This document shows, piece by piece, positions 1 to 8,254 of a DNA stretch of 64,000 nucleotides. Within the stretch, counting starts at the first letter, position 1; the number at the start of each line of letters is the position of its first letter. Origin of the DNA: Lentisphaerota bacterium (GTDB lineage Bacteria > Verrucomicrobiota > Kiritimatiellia > UBA8416 > JAIOPI01); assembly GCA_021413965.1 (NCBI GenBank), contig JAIOPI010000004.1:402772-466771 (forward strand), given 5' to 3'. A model generated the notes under the pieces. It was not told the DNA's origin and searched no databases. It worked only from the letters and a program-made list of their open reading frames with translations. Made by a program: the position numbers and the translations under genes.

Positions 1-210
1 CACGGCCTCCGACATGTCGAAGCCATGGGCAATCGTCCCGAGCACGGACGAACATGCCACAAGGCCGAAGACCCAGCTCCAAAGCCGGCGCCTCCATCGG
101 TCAGCCGCTCCCGAGCGCCACAGGGAGGCACCTGCCATGATACACGCCAGCGCGTTCACCGCGTCGGTGGCGCTGGTCGTCAGTTCCGTTGGAGACGAGG
201 TCACGAGCAT
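1..210 (-). CDS. DUF6962-type small membrane protein, partial (3' end beyond window)
   Basis: Reading leftwards from an ATG at 210 the frame stays open to the window edge (70 codons). The start reads MLVTSSPTELTTSATDAVNA, followed by a WRRRLWSWVFGL segment and a hydrophobic stretch ending VLGTIAHGFDMSEA. This TDAVNALAC / RLWSWVFGL / AHGF pattern is what I know from DUF6962, a family of multi-spanning membrane proteins of unknown function. The gene follows lgt by about 40 bases on the same strand and probably shares its transcript. The family assignment is from memory of the motif, and the C-terminal part is not visible. Confidence 0.6.
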   Translation of the reverse strand, partial: MLVTSSPTELTTSATDAVNALACIMAGASLWRSGAADRWRRRLWSWVFGLVACSSVLGTIAHGFDMSEAV

Positions 211-252
211 GGGCTCCGTCCCGCCTCAGCCATGGCGCCAAATCGGCACCCG

Positions 253-1272
253 CTATGGTGCGTTGTCTGCATGCGGCGTGCCCCGCGCGTCGTTGGATTC
301 CGGGGTCGTGTCGATCACCGGGTAGATCGCGGAGTGGCGGAGGCCCGGGTGGCGGCTGCCGTAGCGCGCCGGGACATCCTGCGTCCAGTCACTGGGGAGT
401 GTGAGTGAGAACGCCAGCAGGCTGCCAAACAGCAGCCGGCGCCACCAGAGGCCGTCGCCCACGGCATGCCCCGTTGCCGCGGCCTCGTGCGGCGGCACGC
501 CGCGGCCGTCGGAATCGGAACCGCGCATGCGGCTGAGCACCAGCACCAGGCCGAGCACTGCCATCAGCAGGTTCAGGGCCTGCCCGGTCGCCAGGCCCGC
601 CAAGGTGGTCGGATACTCGCGGAAGAGGTCGATGAAGATACGCAGGAAGGCATAGAGGAACAGAAAGACGCCGGTGAGCACGCCGCGCGGAACGCCGTAC
701 TGCCGCAGCGTCACGAGCAGCGGCAGCAGGAGGAAATTCTTCAGCCCGTCGTACAGCACCACTGGATGACGGAAGCCGCTGGCGTCAGGAAACTGGACGG
801 CCCACCACACCGAGGTGACTCCGCCGACAATCTGCCCGTCGATGAAGTTCCCGAGTCGGCCGATGCCGAGGATGAACGCCGCCGGAATGGCCAGCACGTC
901 GGTGATTTCAAAGAACGGCTTGCGATGCCGCCGGCAGAACAACCAGACCCCGACCAAGCCCCCCGCCATCAGGCCGTGCGTCGCCATGCCACCGAGCCAG
1001 TACGCCGGGATCAATCCGGGATGCGCGCGGTAGAAGGGCCACTCGTAGAAGATCGTTTCGACGACCCGCCCGCCCAGGAGAACGCCGACGGCGAGCATGA
1101 GGCTCAAGTCGTAGACCGTCGGCAACGCGAGCCCAAGCGCCGCGCGCTTCCGCCGGATAAAGAGGTGCGCATTGAGAAAGCCCAGCGCATAGCTCAGGCC
1201 ATACCACCAGAGGTATACGCCGCCGATCGACCCGATGATCGGGTCGATGCTGTGTACGTATGGGCCGATCAT
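253..1272 (-). CDS. lgt: Prolipoprotein diacylglyceryl transferase
   Basis: Transfers the diacylglyceryl group of phosphatidylglycerol to the lipobox cysteine of prolipoproteins in the inner membrane. The protein opens with HSIDPIIGSIG and WWYGLSYALGF (residues about 8-32), has GGMATHG near 94-100 and the family signature as GRLGNFIDGQIVG near 138-150. Usual Lgt has Asn and Glu where this one has Asp (FID) and Gln (DGQ), so the signature is slightly altered. After the seventh transmembrane region there is an extra C-terminal hydrophobic segment plus a soluble tail of about 40 residues. ATG at 1272 is chosen because GAGAGG lies seven bases upstream; a GTG at 1278 is an alternative. It lies directly downstream of gltX. 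Confidence 0.93.
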   Translation of the reverse strand: MIGPYVHSIDPIIGSIGGVYLWWYGLSYALGFLNAHLFIRRKRAALGLALPTVYDLSLMLAVGVLLGGRVVETIFYEWPFYRAHPGLIPAYWLGGMATHGLMAGGLVGVWLFCRRHRKPFFEITDVLAIPAAFILGIGRLGNFIDGQIVGGVTSVWWAVQFPDASGFRHPVVLYDGLKNFLLLPLLVTLRQYGVPRGVLTGVFLFLYAFLRIFIDLFREYPTTLAGLATGQALNLLMAVLGLVLVLSRMRGSDSDGRGVPPHEAAATGHAVGDGLWWRRLLFGSLLAFSLTLPSDWTQDVPARYGSRHPGLRHSAIYPVIDTTPESNDARGTPHADNAP

Positions 1273-1296
1273 GACCACGCCTCTCGGCGCCCAACG

Positions 1297-2895
1297 CTAC
1301 GCCGCCGGAACCAGCGCCAGGGTGCGCTCCAGGCGGCGCCGCACGCGCTCCGCCCCCAGGACCTCGAGCATGACATAAAGCCCGGGTCCCACCCCCATGC
1401 CGGACACCGCCACGCGTGCCGCATGAATCAGATCCGACGGGTTGAGGTTGTGCGCGGCGGCCGCCGCCTTCAGCGCCTCCTCAAGCGCGGCGGCCGTGAA
1501 GACGGGCAAGGCCGCCCAGGCCTCGCGCAACGCCAGCAGCCCTTCGCGCCCGCCCGGCTTGCGCAGCCGCTTCTGCATCACCTTCTCGTCGTACGGATAA
1601 TCTTCCGTAAAGAAGAAGCCCGCCTGCGCCGCCATGTCCGTGTAGAGCTTGATCCGCTCCGCCATCGCATCAATCACCTTCAGCAGGTACCCCTCGTCCA
1701 TCCCCTCCTGCCAGAATCCGTGGGCCACGAGGTCCGCGCGGCAGCCCGCCAGGCGCTCGCTCACCGGGCGGCGGCGCAGATGCTCGCCGTTCATCCAGGC
1801 CAGCTTGGTCAGATCCACCTGCGCCGGAGACGACAAGACCTTCTCGAGCGTGAAGGCGGCCGCCAGCTCCGCCCGCGTCATCACTTCGCGGTCGTCGCCC
1901 GGGGACCAGCCGCACAGCGCGAGATAATTGAACAGCGCCTCCGGCAGGTAGCCCTTCTCGCGGAAGTCGCCCACGTAGGCCGCCCCGTCGCGCTTCGAAT
2001 ACGGCTTGCCCTGCGCGTTGACGATCATCGGCAGGTGCGCATACTGCGGCGCCGTTGCCCCCAGCGCGTGAAACAGAAACAGGTGCCGGTAGGTGTTCTC
2101 CACGTGATCGTCGCCCCGGATGATGTGCGTCACCCCTTGCGTGACGTCATCCGCCACGTTGCCGAGATGAAACACCGGATGGCCGTCCGAGCGCACGATG
2201 ACGAAATCCGCCAGCCCGTCGAGTGGCTTCGCCAGCACGCCCTTGACTTGATCCTGGTACGTGATGCTGCGCCGCGTGAAGCGCAGGCGCGCGGCGCCCG
2301 CCACCGACTCCGTGTGCCGCCCCGCCAGGATCTCGTCAATCTTGTCCGCCAGCCGGAACCGGACGGACTCCCCGGCATCGAGCACCTCGAGGTCGCGGAA
2401 GCCGGCCAGGCACTTGTGTTCGGCCACGGGCTTGCCCTTGGACGAGATCTGCGCGTAACGGACGCCTTCGCGGCCGATGATCACCGGCTCGTCCGGATGA
2501 ACGGAAATCTCGCAGGTGCCGGTCACCACCACGCCCGGCACGCGCTCGGCATCCCACGGCAGGCGGAAGACGGTGGCCTCGGCGCCTTCGCCGCCCTTGG
2601 CAAAGCGATAGGCATCCCCCTGCTCCAGCAGCCGGGCCGCCGCCGCCAGGTGCGCCTCGCGCTGCGTGGACTGGTACAGCGGCACGTCATCGAACGTGAG
2701 CCCCAGCCACTCCATGGCGCCCAGCACCGCCTGCACCGCTTCCGGGGTGGAGCGCTCGCGATCCGTATCCTCGATGCGCAGCAGGAACTGCCCGCCCGCG
2801 TGCCGCGCAAAGAGCCAGTTGAAAATGGCGGCGCGGATGTTGCCGATGTGAACCTGTCCCGTCGGGCTCGGTGCAAAACGTACGCGTACGGACAT
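1297..2895 (-). CDS. gltX: Glutamate--tRNA ligase
   Basis: Class I aminoacyl-tRNA synthetase that charges tRNA-Glu (possibly also tRNA-Gln in organisms lacking GlnRS). The HIGH motif is HIGN at residues 16-19 in the context RFAPSPTGQVHIGN. IEDTDRERS follows, THIIRGDDHVENT is in the middle, and the KMSKS equivalent is YSKRDGA near 297. At 532 residues it is longer than the usual 470-500: roughly residues 95-200 (from about TVFRLPWD to ARLRFTRR) do not look like the normal connective-peptide region, which usually carries a CYC/Y-C-R zinc-type segment. The core motifs are intact, so it should be active. A TAGGAG site nine bases before ATG 2895 supports the start. Confidence 0.93.
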   Translation of the reverse strand: MSVRVRFAPSPTGQVHIGNIRAAIFNWLFARHAGGQFLLRIEDTDRERSTPEAVQAVLGAMEWLGLTFDDVPLYQSTQREAHLAAAARLLEQGDAYRFAKGGEGAEATVFRLPWDAERVPGVVVTGTCEISVHPDEPVIIGREGVRYAQISSKGKPVAEHKCLAGFRDLEVLDAGESVRFRLADKIDEILAGRHTESVAGAARLRFTRRSITYQDQVKGVLAKPLDGLADFVIVRSDGHPVFHLGNVADDVTQGVTHIIRGDDHVENTYRHLFLFHALGATAPQYAHLPMIVNAQGKPYSKRDGAAYVGDFREKGYLPEALFNYLALCGWSPGDDREVMTRAELAAAFTLEKVLSSPAQVDLTKLAWMNGEHLRRRPVSERLAGCRADLVAHGFWQEGMDEGYLLKVIDAMAERIKLYTDMAAQAGFFFTEDYPYDEKVMQKRLRKPGGREGLLALREAWAALPVFTAAALEEALKAAAAAHNLNPSDLIHAARVAVSGMGVGPGLYVMLEVLGAERVRRRLERTLALVPAA

Positions 2896-3074
2896 GGCGT
2901 GAAACTCCTATTCCGGCTCGACTCGCTGAATGTGATGCAGGCCACCCTAGCAGATCGCCCCCGCGCGGGTCGAGGCATGCGTGCCGCCCCGTTCATGCAA
3001 GGGGCGCCGTCCAGCGTTTGCGTCGCCCGGGTGTTAACCGCCAATGACATCACACGCGGGCCCTGGCCCGCACG

Positions 3075-4796
3075 TCACCGCACCGCGGCCGGCGCGGGCG
3101 GAACGTCGGCCAGCCAGTACGTCGTGATCGGCTTGACGTGGACCTTGGCCGCGTAGGCCCCGGGCAGTCGCTGCAGCCACGGACTCGCAATCACCGGATT
3201 CGCGGCGACGATCGGCTGCAACTGATAACCCGCGCGCGCCAGCTCCGCCTGGTGCTCCGCCGTCGCCAGCACCGGCCTGGGGAGCCCGTCCACGCCAAGC
3301 GTCGGCGACTCGCCCAGTTCCACAACGGCGTACCGGCCGCCCGCGAGCACGCGCAACTGGCCCGTGGCGGAACTCGCCAACCCCAGCGTGAACACTCGCC
3401 GCTCATCCGGACGGACCTGGTCCAGCGCGCTCACCACCGCTGTCAGCGGCGAAGGGGAAAAGACCGGGCGGATACAGGCCCCAACCAGCGCGAACACCAG
3501 GACGCCCGCCGCGGCCACCCACGTCCAGCGCACCTGGTCGTCCGCCGCGCGCAAGGCCACAAGCCCATAGGCCCCCAACGCCGTCAACACCAGCCCGCCG
3601 GCCGCCAGCCGCCAGTCTGTCGCCAGGCCAGCCAGCGCGAGCAAACCGCCGGCGAGCAGCGCAAGGATGGCGAACGCGCGGATCAGCCGGCCCATCCACA
3701 CCTGGCAGCGCGGCTCGGATGCAAAGGAGGACAGCACGCCCGCCAGCAGGACCGCCACCGACGGGTAGGCGGAGACGAGGTAGCGCGTCCGGCGGATGTT
3801 GCCAAACGTGAAGAAGATCACCAGCACCACGGCCAGGCTGAACAGGAAGATGCACGCCGCGCGGTGACGGCTCCAGAACGCAACCACCGCGCGCGGACGC
3901 CAGACCAGCCCCACGGCAAGGAGGAGCGTCCAGGGAAACGCGTGGCGAATAATGGCGAACGCGTAGTTCGAGAAGTTGACGAACACGAAGGACGGACTGC
4001 GCGCCACGCGTGCCCCCACCTGGTCCGCGAAGCAGGCCTGCAACGCCTCGAGCCCGTGGCGCTCCAGCATCGCCACGTACCAGAACGCGCCCAAGGCCAC
4101 CCCCAGGAATATGCACGGCACGTTCAGCAGCCGCGCGGTGCGGGCGCGCTCGGGACAGGCAAGCGCCCAGAACAACGCGTTGGCCGCCAGCGGACACAGC
4201 CCGAGCAACCCCTTGCTTTGCACCGCCAGCCCCATGCCCCCATACACGAGCAGCGGATCCACCCACGACGGGCGATCGCCAAACCAGATGCGAGCGAAGC
4301 CCCACATGCTCACCAGGACGAACAGGCAGACCAGCATGTCGGGCGTCACGCGCGTGGACAGCGTCAGCAGTTCGACGTTGGACGCCAGAACCAGCGCCGC
4401 CAGGAACGCGAGACGGCGATCGCGCCAGACCGTCAACGCCAAGCGCCAGGTGAGCACCACCATCAGGACACCGGCAAGGAGAAATGGCAGGCGCGCGGCC
4501 AGCAGATGGATGCCCAGGGCTCGAAAAGAAACCGCCGTGGCCCAGTACGTCAGGATCGGCTTCAGCAGGCGAATCTGGCCGTCCGGGTAATGCGGCGTCC
4601 AGTAATCTCCGGTCTGCGTCATTTGCAGCGCCGCATCCGTGTAGAAGCGCTCGTCACCATGAAACTTGGCAGGACTTGGGATGACCGCCATCAGGCAAAG
4701 CGCAAACCCGGCGAGGAGCACCACGCCAAGCGCCCGCCCCGGGGGGGCTTGGTCACGGGCGGGCATCACAGGCGGTTCTGCTTCACGGGTCGGCAT
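3075..4796 (-). CDS. ArnT/PMT-like GT-C glycosyltransferase
   Basis: Integral membrane glycosyltransferase of the dolichyl-phosphate-mannose mannosyltransferase / ArnT superfamily, expected to move a sugar from a polyprenyl-phosphate donor to lipid A, protein or a cell-surface glycan. The first periplasmic loop carries FHGDERFYTDAAL (acidic DE pair near residues 47-48), the catalytic hallmark of GT-C enzymes, followed by LLKPILTYW. About ten to twelve hydrophobic segments follow, then a soluble C-terminal domain of about 130 residues. ATG at 4796 is preferred: further upstream the frame is Cys/Arg-rich and does not look coding. The acceptor cannot be told from sequence. Confidence 0.82.
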   Translation of the reverse strand: MPTREAEPPVMPARDQAPPGRALGVVLLAGFALCLMAVIPSPAKFHGDERFYTDAALQMTQTGDYWTPHYPDGQIRLLKPILTYWATAVSFRALGIHLLAARLPFLLAGVLMVVLTWRLALTVWRDRRLAFLAALVLASNVELLTLSTRVTPDMLVCLFVLVSMWGFARIWFGDRPSWVDPLLVYGGMGLAVQSKGLLGLCPLAANALFWALACPERARTARLLNVPCIFLGVALGAFWYVAMLERHGLEALQACFADQVGARVARSPSFVFVNFSNYAFAIIRHAFPWTLLLAVGLVWRPRAVVAFWSRHRAACIFLFSLAVVLVIFFTFGNIRRTRYLVSAYPSVAVLLAGVLSSFASEPRCQVWMGRLIRAFAILALLAGGLLALAGLATDWRLAAGGLVLTALGAYGLVALRAADDQVRWTWVAAAGVLVFALVGACIRPVFSPSPLTAVVSALDQVRPDERRVFTLGLASSATGQLRVLAGGRYAVVELGESPTLGVDGLPRPVLATAEHQAELARAGYQLQPIVAANPVIASPWLQRLPGAYAAKVHVKPITTYWLADVPPAPAAVR

Positions 4797-4945
4797 GGGA
4801 CGGCATAGTGCCGAGGCCTGACACCGGGCGGCAAGGAGAAAGCGGCTAATGCACGTTCCGCGCACACACCCGGCACGGTGAAGACACCGTGACAGCCAGA
4901 CCATGGTCGACGCACGTCCTGACGAACCGCGCCAATCACGCGATT

Positions 4946-5896
4946 TCACTTGGCCGGCGGACTGACATGCCCCTCAGCCGCGGCGCGCGCTTCGGCGATG
5001 GAGATCGTGATGCTGCCGAGCAGGTCGCTCAGAAGTTCCTGCAATTCCGGATTGGCGGCCTGCGCGTTGGCCGCGAGGCCGCGCTCCACGAGTGTCAGTG
5101 CCCCCACGGGATCGCCCTGCGCCTGCAGACTGCGGGCCGCGCGGTAGAAGCGGTCCACCGCGCCTCCGGCATCCTGCGCCTGGAGGCTGGCCTCGCCCGC
5201 GCGCCCAAGGGCCTCGGCCATGGGCCGGGGCTGTCCGGCGCGCTGCCAGGCATCCGCGGCCGCATCAAAGTCGCTGGTCGCCTGGGTCGCGTTGCCCGCC
5301 AGCATCGCGACCCTGCCCGACAAGCTGGCATGCGCGGCGTCGAGTGCATGCCCCTGGTCCTGCTTACGCAACCCGTCGGCGGCCTGGAGCGCGGCGGCCG
5401 CACCGGCCTGGTCGCCGCCGTCGGCGGCACATTCCCCGCGCGCCAGCCAGACCTCGACTCGCTGCGCATCGGACTTGCTCGCCGCGAAGGCGAGGTCAAG
5501 CGCGCGGCGCGCCTCATCGCCCTGCCCGGCCGCCTGTGCCGCGCGGGCGGCGAGCAGCAACGCCGGCTGCGAATCCATGCGCCAGCGGCCGAACTCGGCC
5601 AGCGCCTCGCGCAGCGTGACCCGCGCCTCGGCCGGTCGCCCCAGCGACAGCTGGCAGGCCGCCAGGTTGTAGCCGCTGCGTGCAATCTCCGGCCCGTCAT
5701 CGCGTGCCCGCGCGCGCTGCATGGCCAGTTCGTAAAAACGCGCCGCCTGCAACGTCGCGCCGCGGTCATAGGCCGCGCGGCCACTGGACGCCAACTGCGC
5801 GGTGCGCGCATCCACCGCCACCGGCGCCCGCGTCGAACATCCGGCGGCGAGGATGACCATCAAGGGCAGCAGGTGAAGGGAGTGGGTGTGCCTCAT
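4946..5896 (-). CDS. TPR-like outer-membrane lipoprotein of the Mla operon
   Basis: A 316-residue lipoprotein: the signal sequence MRHTHSLHLLPLMVILAAGC ends in lipobox LAAGC, so Cys20 should be lipidated. The mature part is Ala/Arg-rich helical repeat: YDRGATLQAARFYELAMQ, NLAACQLSLGRPAEARVTL, AAGQGDEARRALDLA and others resemble tetratricopeptide repeats. Its ATG overlaps the stop codon of the MCE gene (ATGA), so it is the last gene of the corA-mlaE-ATPase-mlaD run. By position it may be the outer-membrane partner of the lipid transporter; that role is inference, and no PqiC or VacJ signature is seen. Confidence 0.75.
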   Translation of the reverse strand: MRHTHSLHLLPLMVILAAGCSTRAPVAVDARTAQLASSGRAAYDRGATLQAARFYELAMQRARARDDGPEIARSGYNLAACQLSLGRPAEARVTLREALAEFGRWRMDSQPALLLAARAAQAAGQGDEARRALDLAFAASKSDAQRVEVWLARGECAADGGDQAGAAAALQAADGLRKQDQGHALDAAHASLSGRVAMLAGNATQATSDFDAAADAWQRAGQPRPMAEALGRAGEASLQAQDAGGAVDRFYRAARSLQAQGDPVGALTLVERGLAANAQAANPELQELLSDLLGSITISIAEARAAAEGHVSPPAK

Positions 5897-6801
5897 GGCG
5901 CCCGCACCTCCGACGCGGGGATCAGCGCCGATGGCTCGGGCTGCGGGACATAGGACCGGATCAGCCAGTGATGCTGAATGCCTTCGATCAGCCGCTCGGA
6001 CTCGCGAATCGTCTCCTGGGTCTGGAGGACCAGCCCGGGCAGGTCGTCCACTTCATCGCCAAGTTTGGCCGCCATCGGCGGCAGTTGCGCCGTCGTCCGC
6101 TTCAGGTCATCCAGCGCCGCGTTGATCTTGTCGAGGATGCCCTTGAGATCGTCGGCCACCTGCGGATCGCGAAGCATCTTGCCCGCGGCGCCCTCGCCCC
6201 GCCCAAGGCCCGCCGTGATCTGCTCCAGATTCGCCAGCAGCTTCATCAGCGGCTCGTCGGGATTGCGCAGGTCCGCCGCCAGCTTGCCGTATTCGCCAAC
6301 GGTCTGCCGCAGCTCCTCGATGGCCGGCACCGTCGTCTCGCGGATCTGCTTGAGCAGGTCCTCCATCATCTCCGTCAGCTCCGTATCCTTGACCGCGGCC
6401 AGCCGGGCGGCAGGATCCAGCAGATCCCCCTGGCCCTTCGTGATCTCGATGAACGCGTCGCCCGCAATGCCGAAGCGCTTCTTGACGATGGCTTTGGAGT
6501 CGGACCGGACGAAGCGCAGGAAATCGCCCTTGACGGAAAGCACGCCCGCCATGTGTCCATCGTCCTCAACCACGATGCGCTCGACCTTGCCCACGGACGT
6601 TCCCAGGATTTCCACGGCCGCGCCCTTCTGAATGCCCAGCGAGCCCTCCACCGGAAAATCCACATGGAAGCGACGGACGGGGGTGAACCACTCCTGGGCA
6701 TGCCCCGCCAGCAGAATGCCCGCCATGAGCAACGCCACGATGAACAGGACAAACGTCCCGACAATCTCGTTTACGTACCGGAATTTGAAAGGCTTCGCCA
6801 T
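5893..6801 (-). CDS. mlaD: MlaD/MCE-domain substrate-binding protein of a lipid ABC transporter
   Basis: Begins MAKPFKFRYVNEIVG, one transmembrane anchor (about residues 11-33), then an MCE domain containing FPVEGSLGIQKGAAVEILGTSVGKVERI (about 50-80), with long amphipathic helices afterwards. MCE proteins form periplasmic rings or tubes that carry phospholipids between inner and outer membranes. ATG 6801 has a GGAAACGAG-type site upstream. The gene overlaps the upstream ABC-like gene by about 30 bases and its stop overlaps the lipoprotein start, so translation is probably coupled. Confidence 0.88.
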   Translation of the reverse strand: MAKPFKFRYVNEIVGTFVLFIVALLMAGILLAGHAQEWFTPVRRFHVDFPVEGSLGIQKGAAVEILGTSVGKVERIVVEDDGHMAGVLSVKGDFLRFVRSDSKAIVKKRFGIAGDAFIEITKGQGDLLDPAARLAAVKDTELTEMMEDLLKQIRETTVPAIEELRQTVGEYGKLAADLRNPDEPLMKLLANLEQITAGLGRGEGAAGKMLRDPQVADDLKGILDKINAALDDLKRTTAQLPPMAAKLGDEVDDLPGLVLQTQETIRESERLIEGIQHHWLIRSYVPQPEPSALIPASEVRAP

Positions 6802-7469
6802 GGGCACATTCTCGTTTCCTTCAACTCGAAGATCAAGGTCGGGTTCAAGCCCGGATGGCGCGCGTCCGCCGCGTTCGACGTCAGCCAGATCACCGCCGCG
6901 CCACCCGCCCGTGCCGCCCGGAGCTGCGCGAGCAGCGCCGCCGTCCACGGCGCCTCGAGTTCGTGCGCGGCATGGTCGCACACCAGGAGGGCGGGCTGCC
7001 CCAGAAACGCACGGACCCACTGCGCACAACGCAGCGTGCTGCGATCCACGGCGTGGGGCCGTCCCGTCGGCAGATCGGCCAGCCCGAACTCGCGGGCCAG
7101 CCGTCGCGCCTCATCCTGAATGTCCGCCTCCGCACGGGTGGTGTGATAGCGCTGGGACAGCGTGATATTCTCGTCCACATCCAGATTGCTGAGCCAGCCG
7201 CCGGCATCGAAAACCCGCCCGATCCGGCCGCGCAGGGCCGCCGCACGGCCCGGCGACAGCCCCCGCCAATCGTGGCCGCTGAACGTGACGGACCCCTCCT
7301 CCGGATTCACCAGCCCCTGGGCAAGATCGGGTAGCGGCGTGCGGTGGTGGCCAGCCGGCACGCGCAACAGCAGCAGGTCACCGGCATCCAGCGCGACGTC
7401 GACGCCGTCCAGCCCGCCGTCGTAGGCATCCGACGCGGCACACCGGACATTCTGGAACTGGAGCATCAT
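6771..7469 (-). CDS. Degenerate MlaF-type ABC ATPase subunit (catalytic motifs lost)
   Basis: The fold clearly follows an MlaF/ABC ATPase: LQFQNVRC..., a Walker-A region, RIGRVFDAGGWLSNLDVDENITL (about 82-104) matching the MlaF Q-loop segment, then signature, Walker-B and switch regions. The nucleotide-handling residues are nearly all lost. Walker A reads RVPAGHHRTPL (36-46) instead of GxxGxGKST; the Q-loop Gln is Asp88; the LSGGQ region is VDRSTLRCAQ (141-150); Walker B ends CDH with no catalytic Glu; the switch His is replaced (WLTSN). The frame is intact over 232 residues and overlaps mlaE (ATGA) and mlaD, so it is not a decayed pseudogene. It may be a structural pseudo-ATPase, with a working ATPase encoded elsewhere. 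Confidence 0.8.
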   Translation of the reverse strand: MMLQFQNVRCAASDAYDGGLDGVDVALDAGDLLLLRVPAGHHRTPLPDLAQGLVNPEEGSVTFSGHDWRGLSPGRAAALRGRIGRVFDAGGWLSNLDVDENITLSQRYHTTRAEADIQDEARRLAREFGLADLPTGRPHAVDRSTLRCAQWVRAFLGQPALLVCDHAAHELEAPWTAALLAQLRAARAGGAAVIWLTSNAADARHPGLNPTLIFELKETRMCPWRSLSNSGT

Positions 7470-8254
7470 AGGTAGGTCACCAGGGACACGAGGAGCGACG
7501 TGACGAAGAGCGCGGAGATCGATCGCACGACGCCGCGGGTGGCGGCCTGCGGCACCTCCGTGGTGGCCGCGCCCACACTGAGCCCCTCCGTGCAGCAGGT
7601 GACGCCGGTCAGAATGCCCGGCACGAACGTCTTGACCAGCAGGTTGAAGACATCGGCCTTGGTCAGCGCGCCGAAGACGGTGTCCACAAAACGCATCGGC
7701 TCCATATCCGTGGCGCCGAGCAGAACGCCGCTCAGATAGCCGCTGAGCAGCGACACGCCCACGAAGATGATCGTCAGGCAGAAGACCGAAATGGCTACGC
7801 CCAGCACGCGGGGCACCACCAGGTAGATGAACGGATCGAGGCCCTGCGCGTCCAGCAGGTGAACCTCCCCGTTGACCTTCATGTTGCCCAGCTCCGTGGC
7901 GATGGCCGTGCCGCTGCGCCCGATCACCACGAAGTTCGTCAGCAGCGGGCCCACCTCGCGGATGACCACGGCCACGAGCACAGGCCCCAGCAGATGGCCC
8001 TGGCCCACGGCGGTCAGCCATACCTGGGTCTGCACCACGATGGAGACGCCGACCATGAAGGCAATGAAAGAGACGAACCGCGTGGCATCGTAGCCGGTGA
8101 ACAGGATCTGCCGCGCGAGCACGTTGCGCACCGTGCGGCGCCACGTGCCGGCACGCGCCGCCACCTGCAACGCGCTCCAGGCCACGGCCAGCAGATACCG
8201 CACGTCCCGCCACTTCGCCAGGGTGACGCTGCCGATGGTTCCAAGCCACGTCAT
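7466..8254 (-). CDS. mlaE: MlaE-family permease of a lipid-transport ABC system
   Basis: About 262 residues with five or six hydrophobic segments and the family hallmarks ILFTGYDATRFVSFIAFMVG, REVGPLLTNFVVIGRSGTAIATELGNMKV and CTEGLSVGAATTEVPQAATRGVV. MlaE dimers form the inner-membrane channel of the Mla phospholipid transporter. ATG at 8254 overlaps the corA stop (ATGA), and the TGA overlaps the ATG of the following ABC-like gene. The loop with REVGPLLT, which docks on the ATPase in known systems, is conserved although the adjacent ATPase is degenerate. Confidence 0.93.
   Translation of the reverse strand: MTWLGTIGSVTLAKWRDVRYLLAVAWSALQVAARAGTWRRTVRNVLARQILFTGYDATRFVSFIAFMVGVSIVVQTQVWLTAVGQGHLLGPVLVAVVIREVGPLLTNFVVIGRSGTAIATELGNMKVNGEVHLLDAQGLDPFIYLVVPRVLGVAISVFCLTIIFVGVSLLSGYLSGVLLGATDMEPMRFVDTVFGALTKADVFNLLVKTFVPGILTGVTCCTEGLSVGAATTEVPQAATRGVVRSISALFVTSLLVSLVTYL

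Noticed and set aside
466..3156. Very long open frame on the plus strand opposite gltX and lgt (896 codons)
   Set aside because: It is the reverse of two well-supported genes, is rich in Arg/Gln/His with no family pattern, and reflects high GC content.
6771..7469. Calling the ABC-like gene a pseudogene
   Set aside because: No stop or frameshift, coupled overlaps on both sides, and conserved MlaF-like structural segments argue for a functional but non-catalytic protein.
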